A stretch of DNA of 8,415 nt. It comes from Coriobacteriaceae bacterium (lineage in GTDB: Bacteria > Actinomycetota > Coriobacteriia > Coriobacteriales > UMGS124). Of this stretch, positions 5,317 to 8,415 are shown in pieces. How positions within the stretch are numbered: position 1 is the first letter of the stretch; every line of letters begins with the position of its first letter. The stretch is taken from the NCBI GenBank assembly GCA_019420325.1, contig JAHZHK010000021.1:10576-18990 (forward strand), in the 5' to 3' direction. Below the pieces are notes generated by a model. The model saw only the letters and a list, made by a program, of their open reading frames with translations. It did not search any database and was not told the origin of the DNA. The translations under genes were made by a program, and so were the position numbers.

Positions 5317-6180
5317 ATGCATCTCGTTCAAGCCAAGACGATCCTCTCGGCAAACAACGGTGTCAACATCTATCGTGGGTGCACCCACGGCTGCATCTAC
5401 TGTGATAGCCGCAGTGATTGCTACAACATGAACCATGACTTCGAAGACATCGAGGTCAAGGCGAACGCACCGCAGCTTCTCGATCGTGCGCTTGCTTCCA
5501 AACGCAAGAAATGCATGGTAGGAACCGGCGCCATGAGCGACCCCTATAACCCACTTGAGCTCGAACTTCGTTTATGGCGACAGTGCCTAGAGATTATCGA
5601 CCGACGCCGCTTTGGCGCCACGTTTCTTACCAAGTCGGATCGCTTTCTGCGTGACATTGATCTTCTGGTTTCTATTAACGACAAAAGCAAGGCAGTGGTG
5701 CAGATGACTCTGACCACGGCTGACGAGAATCTGTGTCGCATCGTGGAACCGAACGTTTCGACAACCACCGAGCGGTATCGCGCTTTGAAGACTCTCCAGG
5801 AGACCGGCATTCCCAACGTTGTATGGTTGTGTCCGCTCCTCCCCTACATCAATGACACGCCGGAGAACCTGCGGGCCATTCTCGACATGTGCTTCGATGT
5901 GGGCACAAAGGGCATCATTATGTTCGACGCAGGCCTTACCCTGCGCGATGGCAACCGCGCTTATTTCTACCAAGCGCTTGATCGCCATTTCCCTGGCCTT
6001 CGCGAGGTGTATGAGCGTGAGTATGGCCTTTCGTATGCCATTCAAAGTCCTCGTGCCACGCAGCTCATGGCGAAGTTTCATGAGGAATGCGAGCGCCGCG
6101 GCGTTCTACATACGCCCAATGAGGTCTTCTCCTACCTGCGCGAATATCCACAGCCATATGAGCAGCTCAGTTTGTTCTAG
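5317..6180 (+). CDS. Radical SAM protein of the spore photoproduct lyase-like family (SplB-like, COG1533 type)
   Basis: A 287-residue protein with the radical SAM CX3CX2C motif at Cys22, Cys26, Cys29 (RGCTHGCIYC), which binds a 4Fe-4S cluster and S-adenosylmethionine. The motif sits very near the N-terminus, inside NIYRGCTHGCIYCDSRS, a block characteristic of the SplB-like subgroup. The remainder fits a partial TIM barrel (GTGAMSDPYNP around 68-78, FLTKSDRFLRDI, and TLTTADENL). Proven relatives repair UV spore photoproduct, but this subgroup is shorter and found in non-sporulating bacteria, where its substrate is unknown. An AGAGG SD lies 8 bases before the ATG. Divergence from the SRAP gene with a 29-bp gap suggests a DNA-repair or DNA-modification role; this is inference. 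The protein is soluble, without a signal peptide. Confidence 0.9.
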   Translation: MHLVQAKTILSANNGVNIYRGCTHGCIYCDSRSDCYNMNHDFEDIEVKANAPQLLDRALASKRKKCMVGTGAMSDPYNPLELELRLWRQCLEIIDRRRFGATFLTKSDRFLRDIDLLVSINDKSKAVVQMTLTTADENLCRIVEPNVSTTTERYRALKTLQETGIPNVVWLCPLLPYINDTPENLRAILDMCFDVGTKGIIMFDAGLTLRDGNRAYFYQALDRHFPGLREVYEREYGLSYAIQSPRATQLMAKFHEECERRGVLHTPNEVFSYLREYPQPYEQLSLF

Positions 6181-6347
6181 GCGGTCCCGGGCGCGACGGT
6201 GCAAACGATCAGGAAGGCTGAGCCAGTTGAGAGCGCGGTTCAACTTGCAATGACGTCTAGACGATAATTATGTATGGTCGGCCTTGTCGGACGCGCGTTC
6301 TGCCTGCGCTACTGCAATGGCGAAATGCCGTTCGTCTCCATACATGC

Positions 6348-6386
6348 CAGCCCCGGCTTGCGATGCGATCTCGCGAGCCGGGGCTG
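6348..6386 (+). terminator. Strong 16-bp hairpin between convergent genes, probable terminator
   Basis: CAGCCCCGGCT (6348-6358) pairs with AGCCGGGGCTG (6376-6386), and TGCGA/TCGCG extends the stem by five pairs (one U.G), leaving a 7-nt loop. A short ATTTC tail follows on the plus strand; the minus strand has no U-run. It lies 168 bp after the radical SAM stop and 64 bp beyond the stop of the flavoprotein gene, so it could serve either gene, more likely the plus strand. Confidence 0.6.
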
Positions 6387-6450
6387 ATTTCAAGCGTGCT
6401 CTATATGCGTCAATATAATCAGGCTCTGCGCCTTGGGTCACGCGGCAAGC

Positions 6451-8121
6451 TTATTTGCCGATGTATTCCTTGGCGGCTTCCTCAGCCATGCGGCCGGAGT
6501 TGATGGCCCAGGAAGCGCACGAACCAGCTGCGATACCGGCGTCGTAGGCGTCGCCATAGAATCCGCCGGCATCCATGCCGCCCATGTACAGGCCCGGGAT
6601 GACCTGACGGTCGTCGTTGACGGCCTCGCACTTCGTGGTGACCTTGATGCCGCCCACGGTGCAGAAGTAGCCGTTCTGCACTTCGAAGAGGTAGTACGGG
6701 CCCTCCTCGTCCTTCAGCGGAATCATGAACTCATCGGCCTTGTCGAACTGCGTGTCCTTGCCAGCCTCGCACATTGCGTTGTACTTCTCGACGGTGGCAG
6801 TGAGCTTGTCGGCGTCGAGACCAGCGGCATTGGCCAGGTCGGCAACGGTGTCGGCGACCCAGATGTGCTCGTTGCCCTCGTCGATGAGCTCCTGCAGGTC
6901 CGCCTTGAGGGTCGTCAGCGGGATGCCGGTCTCGCAGTACACGCCGACCTGCAGCTGCACGCCCTCGGCCTCGTACTGATCGAGGAACTTCTGGGTGAGC
7001 ATGGTGTAGACGGTCTTCTGGCTCTTGTGTGCCATGCCAGCAAACGGGAAGTTGCGATGGAACATGTCTTCGGCCACGAAGCGCTCGCATGCCTCGTTGA
7101 TCCACAGGACGGGCTGCAGGGACGTGGCGGCCTGGACGGGCGTGCCGTAGATCGTGCCGTAAAGGATGGGGCCGTACCAGGCTGCGGTGCCAGGTGCGGG
7201 GGCCATGATGGCGCCAGCGTGACGTGCCATGCGGATGCCGTCACCCTCGCGGCCGCTCGTGGCGCCGGCGGCGCAGATCTTGGCCGGGTCAACCTCGCAG
7301 AGCTGCTTCATCATGTTGTCGTTGTTGGCATAGCCGCCGGTGCCGATGATGACGGCCTTGGCGTTGAACTGAATGACCTTGCCGTCCTTGTCAACGGCGA
7401 GAACACCGGTCACGGCGCCGGATTCGTCGACAACGAGCTGCTTGGCAGGGGTCTCGTAGCGAATGTCGAGGCCAATCTCCTCGGCGTGGGCGATGAAGCT
7501 CACCATGAACTGGGCGCCCAGGCCCTTGGAACGCTCACCGGCATAGAGGTGCCAGGTGGGGTCGGACTCGCCCAGTGCGACGACCTCCTGGAAGCCAACG
7601 CCCTCCTTCTCGAGCCAGTCGATGGTCTCAGCGGTCTTGTTGAAGAAGGCACGGTAAAGCTCGGGATCGGGCACGTAGTGGTGATAGGTCATGAGGCGAC
7701 CGATGATCTCCTCAACGTCGATCTCGTAGCCAGCCTCCTTCTGCCAGTGCGAACCCACGGCGAACATGCCCTCGGAGCCGGGGAAGGTACCGCCGGCAAG
7801 GGCCTTCTTCTCAAGGACAACGACGTCGAGGCCGTCCTCGAAGGCCTGGATGCCAGCGGCAAGACCGGTACCGCCTGCACCGACAACGATGATCTCGTGC
7901 TCCTCAACCTCGGCAGGCTCACTGACCTCTTCCACGACGTTGGTGTAGTCGATGATCGTGGGCTGCTTGCCATCGGCGGCAGGGTCGACGTAGCCGGTGC
8001 CGGAATAATCGGCAGCAGCAGCCTCATCGGCAAGCGCGGCGGTGGCACCGGCAGCGAGGGCGGCGGCTGCGGTGGCGGCACCTGCGGCCTGGACAAAGTT
8101 GCGGCGAGTGAGTTCCATCAT
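6451..8121 (-). CDS. Tat-exported FAD-dependent reductase, fumarate reductase/urocanate reductase superfamily, no heme domain
   Basis: A complete 556-residue flavoprotein. A Tat signal (TRRNF at 5-9, alanine-rich core, probable cleavage after ALA at 31) is followed by the FAD Rossmann motif GAGGTG (81-86), a GDG block (293-295), ERFVAED (346-352) and the C-terminal FAD segment GLYMGGMDAGGFYGDA from 510. The superfamily reduces C=C and related bonds outside the membrane, often fed by a membrane cytochrome; no heme-binding CxxCH is present, so a partner is needed. Compared by eye with Shewanella FccA, the proton-donor Arg402 is kept (Arg356), but His365 has no counterpart and His504 and Arg545 fall at Cys487 and Phe521. 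Fumarate is therefore unlikely as substrate. Two adjacent ATGs exist; the second (8118) has better spacing to the SD (AAGGGG). The true substrate is unknown. Confidence 0.93.
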   Translation of the reverse strand: MMELTRRNFVQAAGAATAAAALAAGATAALADEAAAADYSGTGYVDPAADGKQPTIIDYTNVVEEVSEPAEVEEHEIIVVGAGGTGLAAGIQAFEDGLDVVVLEKKALAGGTFPGSEGMFAVGSHWQKEAGYEIDVEEIIGRLMTYHHYVPDPELYRAFFNKTAETIDWLEKEGVGFQEVVALGESDPTWHLYAGERSKGLGAQFMVSFIAHAEEIGLDIRYETPAKQLVVDESGAVTGVLAVDKDGKVIQFNAKAVIIGTGGYANNDNMMKQLCEVDPAKICAAGATSGREGDGIRMARHAGAIMAPAPGTAAWYGPILYGTIYGTPVQAATSLQPVLWINEACERFVAEDMFHRNFPFAGMAHKSQKTVYTMLTQKFLDQYEAEGVQLQVGVYCETGIPLTTLKADLQELIDEGNEHIWVADTVADLANAAGLDADKLTATVEKYNAMCEAGKDTQFDKADEFMIPLKDEEGPYYLFEVQNGYFCTVGGIKVTTKCEAVNDDRQVIPGLYMGGMDAGGFYGDAYDAGIAAGSCASWAINSGRMAEEAAKEYIGK

Positions 8122-8229
8122 GTACCCCTTTCATACCGGGACGTGTGTTGGGGTCGGCCTGTTTGCCGTGCCCCAATTGCCTTGCGCTAGTCCGCGGCAA
8201 TCCGTGCGGTCTGGCGTCGAACGGCTCGA

Positions 8230-8259
8230 ACAATAGGCCCGCTCGTGAGTCAATGCCAA
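8230..8259 (-). promoter_or_regulatory. Candidate promoter of the exported flavin reductase
   Basis: On the minus strand TTGGCA (8254-8259, 5/6 to -35) and TATTGT (8230-8235, 4/6 to -10) are separated by 18 bp. This would give an untranslated leader of about 100 bases before the start at 8121. Confidence 0.4.
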
Positions 8260-8338
8260 ACATCCTCTTGTAAGACTGCCTGTAACAGAAAGTTGTTTGG
8301 GCAGGTAGATTGATATATTTTTTGACTGCGAGAACTTT

Positions 8339-8379
8339 TTGCCGCCATGATGGCGAGCGTTTACAATAGCAGCGGCTGC
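8339..8379 (+). promoter_or_regulatory. Rightward promoter with operator-like palindromes, for a gene beyond the edge
   Basis: On the plus strand TTGCCG (8339-8344) and TACAAT (8362-8367, 5/6) are 17 bp apart. The palindrome CGCCAT-G-ATGGCG (8343-8355) sits between them and GCAGC-G-GCTGC (8369-8379) covers the likely transcription start. Both are where repressor sites are usually found. The gene it would serve is outside the window. Confidence 0.4.
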
Positions 8380-8415
8380 AAAGGGACGGTTGTACGGTTC
8401 GTCAGAACAGGGGGG

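Noticed and set aside
6181..6450. tRNA gene in the convergent gap
   Set aside because: A GGTTCAA word near 6237 suggested a T-loop, but no acceptor or anticodon stem can be formed around it.
6433..8190. Long plus-strand open frame of 585 codons opposite the flavin reductase
   Set aside because: It is rich in Gly, Val, Leu and Ala with no family motif and exactly mirrors a clear Tat flavoprotein gene; long antisense frames are common in high-GC genes.

Overview
The window looks like part of the chromosome of a high-GC anaerobic actinomycete, most likely class Coriobacteriia and close to the Eggerthella/Slackia group. This is inferred from the protein types, chiefly two Tat-exported flavin reductases of the kind these bacteria expand as respiratory or xenobiotic reductases; no rRNA or marker gene is present to confirm it.

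Layout, left to right. (1) Minus strand, running off the left edge: a Tat-exported reductase with an Old-Yellow-Enzyme barrel, a 4Fe-4S cysteine cluster and the start of an FAD/NAD(P) domain (2,4-dienoyl-CoA reductase architecture). Upstream on the same strand is a LysR-type regulator that may control it. (2) Plus strand: a small coiled-coil protein of unknown function, divergent from the LysR gene. (3) About 420 bases without a gene, holding a roughly 127-bp element bounded by inverted repeats with a strong internal hairpin, a second structured hairpin, and a 19-bp palindrome over a likely promoter. (4) Plus strand: a short, cysteine-rich MarR-like winged-helix protein with a near-ideal ribosome binding site, followed by a good rho-independent terminator. 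(5) A convergent intergenic region of about 400 bases with a 26-bp inverted-repeat pair around that terminator and a 30-bp unit repeated twice. (6) A divergent pair only 29 bp apart: a SRAP/YedK-HMCES-type protein (minus) that handles abasic DNA, and a radical SAM protein of the spore-photoproduct-lyase-like family (plus). (7) A 270-base convergent gap with a strong 16-bp hairpin. (8) Minus strand: a complete Tat-exported FAD reductase of the fumarate reductase/FccA-UrdA superfamily without a heme domain, and with the fumarate carboxylate-binding residues replaced. (9) The right edge holds its probable promoter and a separate, rightward promoter with operator-like palindromes, so a divergent gene, perhaps its regulator, probably lies just outside.

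Functionally there are two themes: exported flavoenzymes that probably use organic molecules as electron acceptors at the cell surface, one with an adjacent LysR regulator; and a compact, possibly DNA-repair locus (SRAP plus radical SAM). The gene-free stretches are unusually rich in inverted repeats. No tRNA, rRNA, CRISPR array or intact transposase was seen.
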